Positions 51,732 to 60,943 are shown, counted from the first letter of the stretch. The stretch: DNA of 64,000 bases from Flavobacterium phragmitis (GCF_900112575.1 NZ_FOMH01000003.1:496001-560000); one strand, 5' to 3'. Program-made: numbers and translations. The notes: generated from the sequence alone by a model not told the origin.

Positions 51732-52217
51732 CTACAAAACTTTCAACATCCATACCGGGCAAGAATTATGCCCAGTGCAACCTAATGGAGCATCTAAATA
51801 TTCAAAACCGGATTTTTTATAGAGCTTTTGCGCGGCATGCATAAAAGGCATCGTTTCGATGTAACATTTTTCAAAACCAAAAGCTCTTGCTTGCTCCAAA
51901 CATTTTTCCATCATTTTGGCTCCAATTCCTAAACCTCTTGTTTTTGGCAGGAAATACATTTTTTGCAATTCACAAATACCAGAACCTCCATTTTCTAAAG
52001 GCGCAATTCCAGCACAGCCAACAATTTCTCCATCATTTTCAACGACAAAATAAGCCGATTTTGCTTTACCATATTCCTCAAACATAAAATCCAGACAAGG
52101 ATCTTCGTATGCAGTTCCTACTTTTGGGATTTCCATTTCGTCAAAAACAGATCTAATCAAACTCGCAACTGATTGATTGTCTTCTTTTTCAATTGCTCGT
52201 ATAAGCCAATTTACCAT
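51732..52217 (-). CDS. GNAT family N-acetyltransferase
   Basis: 161 residues. Acetyl-CoA loop TRGLGIGAKMMEKCLEQA (about 94-111), preceded by LQKMYFLP and followed by CYIETMPFMHAAQKLYKKSGF. It ends with LGCTGHNSCPVWMLKVL, where the Cys pair may be a metal or disulfide site. Substrate unknown. No operon partner. Confidence 0.88.
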   Translation of the reverse strand: MVNWLIRAIEKEDNQSVASLIRSVFDEMEIPKVGTAYEDPCLDFMFEEYGKAKSAYFVVENDGEIVGCAGIAPLENGGSGICELQKMYFLPKTRGLGIGAKMMEKCLEQARAFGFEKCYIETMPFMHAAQKLYKKSGFEYLDAPLGCTGHNSCPVWMLKVL

Positions 52218-52336
52218 TTTTTTTATTCTAAATCATTATACATACAAAAGTATATATAGTTTTTCGATACTATTATAACTAAGCGTATTGTTTCACAACT
52301 TAACCGTTTTCAGTTAGAGATAACTTCAAAAATAAT

Positions 52337-52344
52337 TACTTTTG
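52337..52344 (+). promoter_or_regulatory. -7 promoter box directly before ribD
   Basis: TACTTTTG ends 4 bases before the GTG at 52349. Transcription would then start at or just after the start codon, which implies a leaderless mRNA. Confidence 0.5.
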
Positions 52345-52348
52345 CACT

Positions 52349-53398
52349 GTGAATATACATGAAAAACACATAAAACGCTGTATAGAACTGGCACAAAATG
52401 GGCTTGGAACAACATATCCAAACCCAATGGTTGGCAGTGTAATTGTTTACGAAGGCAAAATTATTGGCGAAGGATGGCATAAAAAATCCGGTGAACCACA
52501 TGCAGAAGTCAACGCTGTAAGATCCGTAAAAGATAAATCTCTTTTAAAGAAAGCTACTATTTATGTGAGTCTAGAGCCTTGTAGTCATTTTGGCAAAACA
52601 CCACCTTGCTGTGATTTGATTATTGCAAATGAAATTCCGAATGTTGTTGTTGGAACGGTTGATCCAAATGAAAAAGTAGCAGGAAAAGGCATTTTAAAAT
52701 TAATCGAAGCCGGAGCAAATGTTACTGTTGGCGTTTTGGAAGAAGAATGCAACAAACTGAATAAACGTTTTTTCACTTTTCATCAAAAGAAACGTCCTTA
52801 CATCATTTTGAAATGGGCAGAAAGTCAGGACGGATTTTTAGCTCCTGAAAAAGTTTCAGATCAGGAACGAAAACCAATTTGGATTACAAATCAATATTCA
52901 AGACAATTGGTTCATAAATGGAGAACTGAAGAGCAAGCCATTTTAACGGGAACACAAACTGTTGTCGATGACAATCCGAAATTGAATGCAAGAGATTGGA
53001 GCGGGAATAATCCAGCAAGAGTGATTATAGATCGTAATAACCGAATTAATCCAGACAGTTTTGTTTTTGATGATTCTGTTAAAACCATTGTTTTTGTGAG
53101 TGAGAATATAAAATCATCAACTGAAAACACTCAGTTTGAAATAATCGATTTTAGTAAAAACATCATGCCGCAGATTTTGGAAGTTTTGTATCAAAACCAA
53201 ATTCAGTCTATAATAATTGAAGGTGGAAGACAAACTTTACAATCTTTTATTGATGAAAATCTTTGGGATGAAGCTCGTATTTTTAAAGGAAAATTAAATT
53301 TTAATAACGGCACAAAAGCTCCCATTATTTCAGGAAAAATTAGCAACACAACTAATATAAAAGGTGACGAACTAATACAGATTAAAAATCATGATTAA
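52349..53398 (+). CDS. ribD: Riboflavin biosynthesis protein RibD (deaminase/reductase)
   Basis: 349 residues, two domains. The cytidine-deaminase-like N-half has the zinc motifs HAEVNAV (His about 51) and EPCSHFGKTPPCCDL (Cys about 78 and 87). The reductase C-half has FILKWAESQDGFLA-like start (about 150) and IIIEGGRQTLQSFIDE (about 290-305), binding NADPH. It performs the second and third steps of riboflavin synthesis. GTG start, no other in-frame candidate that keeps the family N-terminus. It overlaps the HAD gene by 8 bases. Confidence 0.96.
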   Translation: MNIHEKHIKRCIELAQNGLGTTYPNPMVGSVIVYEGKIIGEGWHKKSGEPHAEVNAVRSVKDKSLLKKATIYVSLEPCSHFGKTPPCCDLIIANEIPNVVVGTVDPNEKVAGKGILKLIEAGANVTVGVLEEECNKLNKRFFTFHQKKRPYIILKWAESQDGFLAPEKVSDQERKPIWITNQYSRQLVHKWRTEEQAILTGTQTVVDDNPKLNARDWSGNNPARVIIDRNNRINPDSFVFDDSVKTIVFVSENIKSSTENTQFEIIDFSKNIMPQILEVLYQNQIQSIIIEGGRQTLQSFIDENLWDEARIFKGKLNFNNGTKAPIISGKISNTTNIKGDELIQIKNHD

Positions 53399-53993
53399 CG
53401 CTATAATTTTTGACTTTGGTGATATTTTTATCAATTTAGACAAACAGGCTACCATTTCTGGTCTGCAAAAATTAGGAATGAAAGAATGGAACACAGACTT
53501 TGACCAGTTAAATTTTTCGTTTGAAGTTGGAGGTATCTCACCGGAAGATTTTATTGGCGGTTTTCAGAAACAATTGCCTAACGCTTCAAAAGAAGAAATT
53601 CTAAAAGCCTGGAATGCTGTTTTGGCAGACTTCCCTTTTTATCGTCTGGAGTTTCTTCAGGAGTTATCAAAAAAATACCGTCTGTTCTTATTAAGTAATA
53701 CCGACTCTATTCACATCAATACTTTCGAACAGAAAAGTGGTGTTTCTTTCTATAAAGATTTTTATGCTTGTTTTGAGAAAGTATATTTTTCATTTGAAAT
53801 GGGACTAAGAAAACCTGATCCAAAAATTTATCAAACTCTTTTAGACAAACACAACTTAGTTCCAGAAAACACTTTGTTTGTAGACGATAAAAAAGAAAAT
53901 ACAGACAGCGCCGCCACTTTAGGAATTAAAATTTGGAATCTACAAGTTGGAAAAGAAGATGTTGTAGATTTATTTACCAAAGGATTATTATAA
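53391..53993 (+). CDS. HAD family phosphatase (subfamily IA)
   Basis: 200 residues. Motif I FDFGDIFINLD (about 7-17), motif II LLSNTDSIH (about 100), motif III GLRKPDPKIYQ (about 139-149) with Lys, motif IV FVDDKKENTDSA (about 163-174). The YihX-like cap is helical. Its ATG overlaps the ribD end by 8 bases. Because RibD products need dephosphorylation before the next riboflavin step, a role as that phosphatase is possible but not shown by sequence. Confidence 0.88.
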   Translation: MINAIIFDFGDIFINLDKQATISGLQKLGMKEWNTDFDQLNFSFEVGGISPEDFIGGFQKQLPNASKEEILKAWNAVLADFPFYRLEFLQELSKKYRLFLLSNTDSIHINTFEQKSGVSFYKDFYACFEKVYFSFEMGLRKPDPKIYQTLLDKHNLVPENTLFVDDKKENTDSAATLGIKIWNLQVGKEDVVDLFTKGLL

Positions 53994-54056
53994 AAAAAAT
54001 ATTTTAGCCACTCCCGATAGCTGTCGAGATATACTAGAAAAGGATTAAAAAATATG

Positions 54057-54143
54057 TTGCCACGAATTACACAAATTTTCACTAATTGAATTGGTTTAAA
54101 AATTAAAGCTAAAATTCGCGGAAATTTGTGTAATTCGTGGCAA
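54057..54143. repeat. Inverted repeat of GCCACGAATTACACAAATTT type
   Basis: TTGCCACGAATTACACAAAT (left arm, 54057-54080) pairs with the right arm 54121-54143 over about 23 bases with at most one mismatch. It separates the HAD gene and the YigZ-like gene. Confidence 0.9.
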
Positions 54144-54163
54144 AAAAATTAAAAGCTTAACAT

Positions 54164-54796
54164 TTGGAAATCAACGATACTTATCAAACTATTGCAACTG
54201 CATCTGAAGAAATACTGTTCAAAGAAAAAGGCAGTAAATTCTTTGGATATGCATTTCCGATAGATCATGAAGATGAAGTAAAACCCATTATTGAGGATCT
54301 TAAAAAGCAACATCCGCATGCAGTACATTATTGTTATGCGTATCAATTAGGAGTCGGAAATAAAATTTCTTATCGTGCCAATGATGATGGAGAACCAAGT
54401 AATACAGCCGGAGCACCAATTTATGGGCAAATACAATCTTTTGGATTAACAAACGTTTTGGTTGTAGTGGTTCGGATTTTTGGAGGTATAAAATTAGGAG
54501 TTGGTGGTTTGATTTCGGCTTACAGAACTACAGCGCAACAGACTTTAGAAGTTTGTGAAATTGTAGAAAAAACCATAGATGTCGAATTTTTAATTTCTTT
54601 TGATTATAAAAACATGAATAAAGTAATGCGAGTAATCAAAGAAAAGAAACTGGAAATTACCTCTCAGGAAATGGAAATGAATGAAGATTCAGGACTACCA
54701 ATTGGTAAAATTGTGACCAAAACACGAAAAAAAAATGCCGAAGCAGTCTTCAGCATTTTTGATTTAATGTTCGAAATTGATATTAAAATTATATAA
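54164..54796 (+). CDS. YigZ/IMPACT family protein
   Basis: A 210-residue protein with the family core: FKEKGSKFFGYAFPI (about 19-33), HPHAVHYCYAYQLG (about 50-63), NDDGEPSNTAGAPIYGQI (about 71-88) and VVVVRIFGGIKLGVGGLISAYR (about 96-117). This family is linked to control of translation or starvation signalling (IMPACT) or YigZ, with function not settled. TTG start, as no ATG precedes the core. Confidence 0.9.
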   Translation: MEINDTYQTIATASEEILFKEKGSKFFGYAFPIDHEDEVKPIIEDLKKQHPHAVHYCYAYQLGVGNKISYRANDDGEPSNTAGAPIYGQIQSFGLTNVLVVVVRIFGGIKLGVGGLISAYRTTAQQTLEVCEIVEKTIDVEFLISFDYKNMNKVMRVIKEKKLEITSQEMEMNEDSGLPIGKIVTKTRKKNAEAVFSIFDLMFEIDIKII

Positions 54797-54820
54797 ATTA
54801 ACACAAAAACAAACGTCATT

Positions 54821-55234
54821 TTAACACTTTTCTTCAAGTGATTTGAATATGTCTAAAATGTACTCTGGAGGGGCAGTTGGACGACCTGTTTTTAACGCGA
54901 CAAATACCAAAATAAACGTGGCAGTTGTTAATAACTCATTTGACTCATTATAGATTGCGCAGTCAAATTCAATCTTAACCGAAGAGTGACTTTTGAAAGT
55001 CGTGTGAATTGTCAAAAGCTCATCATATCTTGCCGATTTTTTGTAATTGATATTCATGTTCACAATTGGAAGACCAATTCCGCTTTCTTCCATGCTTTTA
55101 TACGAAACCCCTTTATTTCTAAGCCATTCCACGCGTCCAATTTCAAAATAAGGCACATAATTTCCGTGATAAACGACTCCCATTTGGTCGGTTTCTGAGT
55201 AACGAACTCGTACTTGAGTCTGATGATTTTTCAT
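54821..55234 (-). CDS. Acyl-CoA thioesterase (4HBT/YbgC type)
   Basis: 137 residues, hotdog fold. Catalytic Asp-containing helix YSETDQMGVVYHGNYVPYFEIGR (about 10-32, motif DxMGVVYHxxY), then the long strand region. It cleaves thioesters of short or aromatic acyl-CoA. It is divergent from dnaA across an intergenic region of 187 bases. Confidence 0.92.
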   Translation of the reverse strand: MKNHQTQVRVRYSETDQMGVVYHGNYVPYFEIGRVEWLRNKGVSYKSMEESGIGLPIVNMNINYKKSARYDELLTIHTTFKSHSSVKIEFDCAIYNESNELLTTATFILVFVALKTGRPTAPPEYILDIFKSLEEKC

Positions 55235-55421
55235 TTATAAAATATTAAAAAAATTCGAATTTAAAAAGCCCTATTACAACTTTTTTTTATAAAATTAGAT
55301 ACCAAAATATTTTTTTTTACAGAAATTTGTTCACATATTTGTTATCCCGAAATAAGGAATAAAATCGCTCCTTTTTTATTAGGAGAATCTTTATCAATAA
55401 TATAAAAATTTATTTGAATCT

Positions 55422-56849
55422 ATGACTAAAACTGCTCAATCGGTATGGGAAAACTGTTTGTCCTTTATAAAGGACAATATTCAAGACCAAGCATATAAAA
55501 CTTGGTTCGAACCAATCAAATCAGTTGAGCTAACCGACAACGCATTATATATTCAAGTTCCAAGTAAATTTTTCTACGAATGGCTCGAAGAGCATTACGT
55601 AAAATTATTGAAAGTTGCGCTTACCAAAGAACTGGGAAAAAACGCAAAGTTACTCTATAAAATTAAAATGGAGAACACTTATGGAAATAAACAACCGTTT
55701 ACCGAGCAGTTGCCAAGTTCCAACAGAGTTCCGATGAAGCCGCAAGAAGTTGATGCTCCATTTAAAAATTTAAATCCTGAATTAAAAAATCCGTTTGTAA
55801 TTCCTGGGATCAGAAATTTAAAAATTGAGTCTCAGTTAAATCCGAACTACAGTTTTGATAATTTCTTAGAAGGAGATTCAAACCGTTTGGCTCGTTCTGC
55901 TGGTATGGCTGTTGCCAACAAACCTGGAGGAACTTCATTTAATCCGTTGTTGATTTTTGGAGGAGTTGGTTTAGGAAAAACACACTTGGCACATGCTATA
56001 GGTGTAGAAGTAAAAGATAAATATCCGGAAAAAACGGTTTTATATATTTCTGCTGAGATTTTTACACAACAATATATTGATTCGGTAAAAAAGAACAATC
56101 GTAATGATTTCATTCACTTTTACCAATTAATTGACGTTTTAATTATTGACGATGTTCAGTTCTTATCTGGAAAATCAGGAACGCAGGATGTATTTTTCCA
56201 TATTTTCAACTATTTACACCAAAACGGAAAACAAGTAATCTTAACTTCAGATAAAGCTCCTGTTGATATGCAGGATATTGAGCAAAGATTATTATCTCGT
56301 TTTAAATGGGGATTATCTGCAGAATTGCATCAGCCAGATTATGAAACTCGTATTTCGATCTTAAAAAACATCTTATATCGTGATGGTGTAGAAATGCCGG
56401 AAGATATTTTAGAATATGTTGCCCGTAACATTAAATCTAATGTTAGAGAACTTGAAGGAGCCATTATTTCCTTAATTGCTCAATCTTCTTTCAACAAAAA
56501 AGAAGTTACGATTGAATTAGCGAAAAGTGTTGTAGAGAAATTTGTTAAAAATGTAAAAAGAGAAATCTCTATCGATTATATCCAAAAAATCGTTTCAGAT
56601 TATTTCCAGTTAGACATTGAAACACTTCAATCTAAAACCAGAAAGAGGCACGTTGTACAAGCCAGACAATTAGCTATGTTTTTTGCTAAAAAATTCACTA
56701 AAGCATCTTTGGCTAATATTGGTTCACAAATTGGAGACCGTGATCACGCAACTGTTCTTCACGCTTGTAAAACAGTCGACAACCTAGTTTCTACAGACAA
56801 ACAATTTAAAAAGTTTGTAGAAGACATTAATAAAAAACTAACGCTTTAA
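55422..56849 (+). CDS. dnaA: Chromosomal replication initiator DnaA
   Basis: 475 residues. Domain I is at about 1-90. Walker A is FGGVGLGKTHLAH (about 178-190), Walker B VLIIDDVQFLSG (about 241-252). The C-terminal DNA-binding signature is IGDRDHATVLHACK (about 434-447). It unwinds the origin. The 187-base gap upstream is AT-rich. One near DnaA box (TTGTTCACA, about 55327-55335) is present, but I see no cluster of boxes. So the origin may be elsewhere. Confidence 0.98.
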   Translation: MTKTAQSVWENCLSFIKDNIQDQAYKTWFEPIKSVELTDNALYIQVPSKFFYEWLEEHYVKLLKVALTKELGKNAKLLYKIKMENTYGNKQPFTEQLPSSNRVPMKPQEVDAPFKNLNPELKNPFVIPGIRNLKIESQLNPNYSFDNFLEGDSNRLARSAGMAVANKPGGTSFNPLLIFGGVGLGKTHLAHAIGVEVKDKYPEKTVLYISAEIFTQQYIDSVKKNNRNDFIHFYQLIDVLIIDDVQFLSGKSGTQDVFFHIFNYLHQNGKQVILTSDKAPVDMQDIEQRLLSRFKWGLSAELHQPDYETRISILKNILYRDGVEMPEDILEYVARNIKSNVRELEGAIISLIAQSSFNKKEVTIELAKSVVEKFVKNVKREISIDYIQKIVSDYFQLDIETLQSKTRKRHVVQARQLAMFFAKKFTKASLANIGSQIGDRDHATVLHACKTVDNLVSTDKQFKKFVEDINKKLTL

Positions 56850-56857
56850 GACGCATC

Positions 56858-57325
56858 ATGCCTGTAAAAATCTTAATGGTTTGTTTAGGGAATATCTGTA
56901 GATCTCCTTTAGCAGAAGGAATTTTAGCTTCTAAATTACCTAAAGATAAATTCTTTGTCGATTCGGCAGGAACAGGTTCTTGGCATGTGGGTCATTGTCC
57001 AGACAAACGTTCTATTGAAGTCGCTAAAAAATACGGCATCAATATCGGCGAACAAAAAGGAAGACAGATTAAAACCAGTGATTTTGATGAGTTCGATTAT
57101 ATATATGTAATGGACAATTCGAATTTCAACGATGTAAGTCATTTGGCAAAAAGACCTGAACACAAAAACAAAATTCATTTGATTCTTAATGAATTATTTC
57201 CAGACGAAAATGTAGATGTTCCAGATCCTTATTATGGCGCTACAAACGGATTTGAAAATGTTTATCAAATGCTTGATGAAGTAACTGATATCATCGCGGA
57301 TAAACTAATCAAAAAATACGTATAA
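56858..57325 (+). CDS. Low molecular weight protein-tyrosine phosphatase
   Basis: 155 residues. P-loop CLGNICRS (Cys about 9, Arg about 15), general acid Asp in VPDPYYGA (about 121). LMW-PTP removes phosphate from tyrosine, in bacteria often for capsule or kinase control. It starts 8 bases after dnaA and is likely co-transcribed with it. Confidence 0.94.
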   Translation: MPVKILMVCLGNICRSPLAEGILASKLPKDKFFVDSAGTGSWHVGHCPDKRSIEVAKKYGINIGEQKGRQIKTSDFDEFDYIYVMDNSNFNDVSHLAKRPEHKNKIHLILNELFPDENVDVPDPYYGATNGFENVYQMLDEVTDIIADKLIKKYV

Positions 57326-57386
57326 CTTCAATTCAATTGTTTCTAAAATAGAAATGATTGAATTTTTTAATTTTAATCCAATACAA

Positions 57387-58100
57387 ATGAAACTTCTAGG
57401 AAAACTATATTTAATTCCAACTACAATGGGCGAAAGCGATCCGATGGACGTTTTACCACAAACTGTAAGAAGAACTATAGAAGTTATTGACCATTATATC
57501 GTGGAGAACGACAAAACTGCCCGAAAATCAATAAAAGCAGTATATCCTGAAAAAAAACAATCTGAATTAGTTCTATTTACTTTAAATAAAAGAACCGAAA
57601 CTCATGAACATTTAGAATTCATAAAACCTTTATTAGAAGGAAAAAATATGGGTTTAATGAGCGAAGCCGGTTGTCCAGGCGTTGCCGATCCCGGCGCTGT
57701 AATTGTAAAACTGGCCCACGAAAAAGGAATTCAGGTTGTACCGTTGGTTGGTCCTTCTTCTATCCTATTGGCTATGATGGCTTCTGGGATGAATGGCCAG
57801 AGTTTTACTTTTAATGGTTATTTACCAATTGATAAAGATGAGAAAAAATCAGCTTTAAGACATTTTGAGAAATTGTCTTACGATAAAAACCAATCTCAAA
57901 TTTTTATTGAAACACCATACAGAAACAATAAACTGATTGAAGATTTGGTTCAGATTTTAAATCCTTCAACACATTTATGTATTGCTGCAGATATTACCTT
58001 GCCAACAGAATTTATCAAAACAATGAAAATTTCAGATTGGAAGAAATTAAAAATTGATATTGATAAACGTCCTGCGATTTTTATTATTCATAAAATGTAA
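57387..58100 (+). CDS. SAM-dependent methyltransferase of the tetrapyrrole-methylase fold (RsmI-like, short form)
   Basis: 237 residues from the ATG at 57387. An ATG at 57354 would add 11 residues rich in Phe/Asn and is less likely. Core GKLYLIPTTMGE at the start, GLMSEAGCPGVADPGAVIV (about 93-111) and LVGPSSILLAMMASGMNGQ (about 124-142) mark the RsmI/tetrapyrrole methylase fold. True RsmI methylates C1402 of 16S rRNA, but its C-terminal region is absent here. Bacteroidota carry this short form near dnaA. Confidence 0.85.
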   Translation: MKLLGKLYLIPTTMGESDPMDVLPQTVRRTIEVIDHYIVENDKTARKSIKAVYPEKKQSELVLFTLNKRTETHEHLEFIKPLLEGKNMGLMSEAGCPGVADPGAVIVKLAHEKGIQVVPLVGPSSILLAMMASGMNGQSFTFNGYLPIDKDEKKSALRHFEKLSYDKNQSQIFIETPYRNNKLIEDLVQILNPSTHLCIAADITLPTEFIKTMKISDWKKLKIDIDKRPAIFIIHKM

Positions 58101-58112
58101 TTGATCTAGGTA

Positions 58113-58646
58113 ATGAGAAAGTCTCTAATTTTGATCTTGATTTTAATCTGTTTCACACAATGTAATTCTGCAACAGAAACTAAAGTTTCAAAAGACAAAA
58201 GAACAGAACAAACTATTTCTCAAGACAGTGCTACTGAAATTTCTACGGATAGCGCTACTGAAATTTTTGTTCCAGAAATCGATTCAACTCTTAATAAAGA
58301 TATTGTTGAAATAAAAATAGACACTACAATATATGGTATTGACTCCATAGATGTAAAACCAGATTTCAAAGGAGGAATTGAAAAGCTCCATAAATTCATT
58401 AGACAAAATTATAAATATCCAGCCGAAGAACTTCAAGTAAAGGGCATAGTCGATGTGAATTTTGTAGTTGAGAGAAATGGCGAACTAACCGACATAAAAG
58501 TCACTAAAGATGCTGACTATGGAACAGGGGAAGAAGCAATTCGCGTTTTGAAAAAATGTCCAAAATGGCTTCCTGGCAAACAAAATGACTCACTTGTGAG
58601 AGTTCGCTACTATTTAACGATACCAATTGATGTACATCATGAGTAA
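58113..58646 (+). CDS. Lipoprotein with a TonB C-terminal domain
   Basis: 177 residues. Lipoprotein signal MRKSLILILILICFTQC (Cys at 17), spacer with DSATEIS/TDSATEIF repeat (about 39-53), and TonB-C domain (about 85-172: DFKGGIEKLHKFI, PAEELQVKGIVDVNFVV, ALRVLKKCPKWLPGKQ-like segment). TonB_C normally energises outer-membrane receptors, but here it is on a lipid anchor and lacks the usual N-terminal inner-membrane helix and Pro-rich spacer. It sits between RsmI-like and aminotransferase genes. Confidence 0.85.
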   Translation: MRKSLILILILICFTQCNSATETKVSKDKRTEQTISQDSATEISTDSATEIFVPEIDSTLNKDIVEIKIDTTIYGIDSIDVKPDFKGGIEKLHKFIRQNYKYPAEELQVKGIVDVNFVVERNGELTDIKVTKDADYGTGEEAIRVLKKCPKWLPGKQNDSLVRVRYYLTIPIDVHHE

Positions 58647-59766
58647 ACTCCCAAATGTAACCACAAGCATTTTCACGGTAATGTCTAAAATGGCCACCGA
58701 ATACAATGCTATCAATCTTTCGCAAGGATTTCCAAATTTCCCTGTAGATGAAAGATTGACAGATATTGTAGCGAGATTAGCAAAGGAAAATGTTCACCAA
58801 TACACACCAATGGCAGGTTATCCTCCGTTGATGAATAAAATTGCAAAACTAACTCAGGATTCTTATAACAGAACAATCAATCCTGACACAGAACTTTTGA
58901 TAACAGCGGGTGCGACACAGGGAATTTTCACTACGATTCTGGCTTTAGTAAAAGAAAATGATGAAGTAATTATTCTCGATCCAAGTTATGATTCTTACGA
59001 ATCTCCTGTTTTACTATGTAAAGCAAAACCTGTTCGAGTTGCCCTAAACGATGATTATACGCCAAATTGGGAAAGAATTGAAAAAGCTTGTTCTGAAAAG
59101 AGTAAAATGATCATCATCAATAATCCGCACAATCCAACGGGAAAAATTTTAACGGAAGCCGATTTTCTCGAATTAGAGAAAATCCTTTCTAAATATCCAG
59201 AACTCATCATTTTGTCTGATGAAGTTTATGAATATATCACTTTTGAAGAAAAACATATTTCAGCACACACCAAAAACTTTCTTTTAGACCGCTGTGTAAC
59301 GGTTTCTTCTTTTGGAAAATCATTTCATATCACAGGCTGGAAAATTGGTTACACGATTGCACCTGAATATTTAATGAAAGAAATCAAAAAAGTGCATCAA
59401 TTTTTAGTTTTCAGCGTCAATAGCATTTCGCAGTTTGCTATCAACGAATATTTAGATGTTGTTGATGTAAATCTGTTAGGAAAATTCTATCAGGAAAAAA
59501 GAGATTATTTCCAGAAACTGCTTCAAAACAGTCGATTCGAATTAAAACCTTGCGAAGGAACTTATTTCCAAGTAGCTTCTTATGCAGACATTTCAAATGA
59601 AGACGATGTGACTTTCTGCAAAAACTTAATTATCAATCATGGTGTCGCCGCAATCCCTATTTCAACTTTTTATTCCGACCACAAAGACCAGAAATTAATC
59701 CGTTTTTGCTTTGCTAAAGATAACTTGACATTAGAGTCTGCAGCAAAAAAAATATGTGAAATATAA
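58639..59766 (+). CDS. PLP-dependent aminotransferase (methionine aminotransferase YbdL-like)
   Basis: About 375 residues from the ATG at 58639. ATG 58630 is also possible, but MSKLPNVTTSIFTVMSKMA is the family-like start. Class I/II fold: INLSQGFPNF (about 24-33), NNPHNPTG (about 155-162), DEVYEYI, and the PLP Lys in SFGKSFHITGWKIGY (about 222-236). It overlaps the TonB lipoprotein gene by 8 bases. The substrate is probably methionine or glutamine with a keto acid. Confidence 0.92.
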   Translation: MSKLPNVTTSIFTVMSKMATEYNAINLSQGFPNFPVDERLTDIVARLAKENVHQYTPMAGYPPLMNKIAKLTQDSYNRTINPDTELLITAGATQGIFTTILALVKENDEVIILDPSYDSYESPVLLCKAKPVRVALNDDYTPNWERIEKACSEKSKMIIINNPHNPTGKILTEADFLELEKILSKYPELIILSDEVYEYITFEEKHISAHTKNFLLDRCVTVSSFGKSFHITGWKIGYTIAPEYLMKEIKKVHQFLVFSVNSISQFAINEYLDVVDVNLLGKFYQEKRDYFQKLLQNSRFELKPCEGTYFQVASYADISNEDDVTFCKNLIINHGVAAIPISTFYSDHKDQKLIRFCFAKDNLTLESAAKKICEI

Positions 59767-59843
59767 AATTTATTGAAATTTTATAACATTATTATGCATG
59801 CATCCTATTTTATTTAATTAATATTGCAAAAAAAAGAAAAAGT

Positions 59844-60725
59844 ATGAGCTATACAGATAAAATGTTGCGTGATGATGCTTTAAAAGGCAAAGTCATTGTC
59901 GTTACAGGCGGCGGAAGCGGTTTAGGCAAAGCTATGACCAAATATTTTCTCGAATTAGGAGCTCAAGTAGCGATAACTTCTAGAGATTTAGAGAAGTTAA
60001 AAACTACAGCTACCGAACTGGAAAGCCAGACTGGAGGTAAATGTTTGCCACTGCAATGTGATGTCCGTCATTACGAAGAAGTAGAAAACATGCTTCAGGA
60101 AACTTTAAAAGTTTTTGGCAAAGTTGATGTTCTTTTAAATAATGCCGCAGGAAATTTTATTTCACCAACCGAAAGACTATCTGCAAATGCATTTGATACT
60201 GTTATAGATATCGTACTAAAAGGCTCTAAAAACTGTACGCTAGCTTTTGGAAAACATTGGATAGACACCAAACAAACTTCGGCAACGATTTTAAATATAG
60301 TAACTACTTACGCGTGGACAGGATCTGCTTACGTAGTTCCTAGCGCAACGGCCAAAGCCGGAGTTCTAGCCATGACAAGAAGTCTTGCTGTAGAGTGGGC
60401 AAAATATGGAATTCGTTCTAATGCAATTGCCCCTGGCCCATTCCCTACAAAAGGAGCTTGGGACAGATTATTGCCTGGAGACTTGTCTGAGAAATTCGAT
60501 ATGGCTAAAAAAGTGCCATTAAAAAGAGTTGGAGATCATCAGGAATTAGCCAATTTGGCTGCTTATCTGGTTTCAGATTTTTCATCTTATATCAACGGAG
60601 ACGTAATTACAATTGACGGAGGAGAATGGCTGAAAGGCGCGGGACAATTCAATTTATTAGAAGCAATTCCAGAAGAACTTTGGGATCAGCTTGAAATGAT
60701 GATAAAAGCAAAAAAGAACAAATAA
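59844..60725 (+). CDS. SDR family oxidoreductase (2,4-dienoyl-CoA reductase-like)
   Basis: 293 residues. Cofactor motif VTGGGSGLGKAM (about 20-31), NNAAGNFI (about 98), AIAPGPFPTKGAWDRL (about 193), then a family extension with NGDVITIDGGEWL. The catalytic region is TTYAWTGSAYVVPSATAKAG, where the usual YxxxK is replaced (residues VVPSATAK), as in 2,4-dienoyl-CoA reductases. So it may act in degradation of unsaturated fatty acids. It stands alone between the aminotransferase gene and udk. Confidence 0.88.
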   Translation: MSYTDKMLRDDALKGKVIVVTGGGSGLGKAMTKYFLELGAQVAITSRDLEKLKTTATELESQTGGKCLPLQCDVRHYEEVENMLQETLKVFGKVDVLLNNAAGNFISPTERLSANAFDTVIDIVLKGSKNCTLAFGKHWIDTKQTSATILNIVTTYAWTGSAYVVPSATAKAGVLAMTRSLAVEWAKYGIRSNAIAPGPFPTKGAWDRLLPGDLSEKFDMAKKVPLKRVGDHQELANLAAYLVSDFSSYINGDVITIDGGEWLKGAGQFNLLEAIPEELWDQLEMMIKAKKNK

Positions 60726-60778
60726 TTACAAGTGCTTACTAAATTCAGAATATTTTTTTAAAACTATACTGATTGCAC

Positions 60779-60814
60779 GAAATCCCGAAGGTTTACTTTC
60801 GGGATTTTTTTTAT
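60779..60814 (+). terminator. Intrinsic terminator after the SDR gene
   Basis: AATCCCGAA pairs with TTCGGGATT (about 60781-60789 and 60798-60806), with an eight-base loop and a long T-tract. Confidence 0.9.
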
Positions 60815-60822
60815 ATTTTTCA

Positions 60823-60904
60823 CCATATAAGTAATATAAGTTCAGTTAAGTGACATTTTATTTAAATATCTTATAACTTAAATTTACTTACATTACTTAT
60901 ATGG
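60823..60904. repeat. Imperfect inverted repeat upstream of udk
   Basis: CCATATAAGTAATATAAGT (60823-60841) and ACTTACATTACTTATATGG (60886-60904) are complementary at 18 of 19 positions, with 44 bases between that add inner partial pairing (TTAAGT / ACTTAA). Confidence 0.85.
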
Positions 60905-60943
60905 TTAAATTTTATTACATGTTTAGCAATTCAGTTAAATTAT

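Noticed and set aside
55235..55421. Possible origin of replication next to dnaA
   Set aside because: Only one near-match to a DnaA box (TTGTTCACA) is seen, with no cluster of boxes, so I do not call oriC here.
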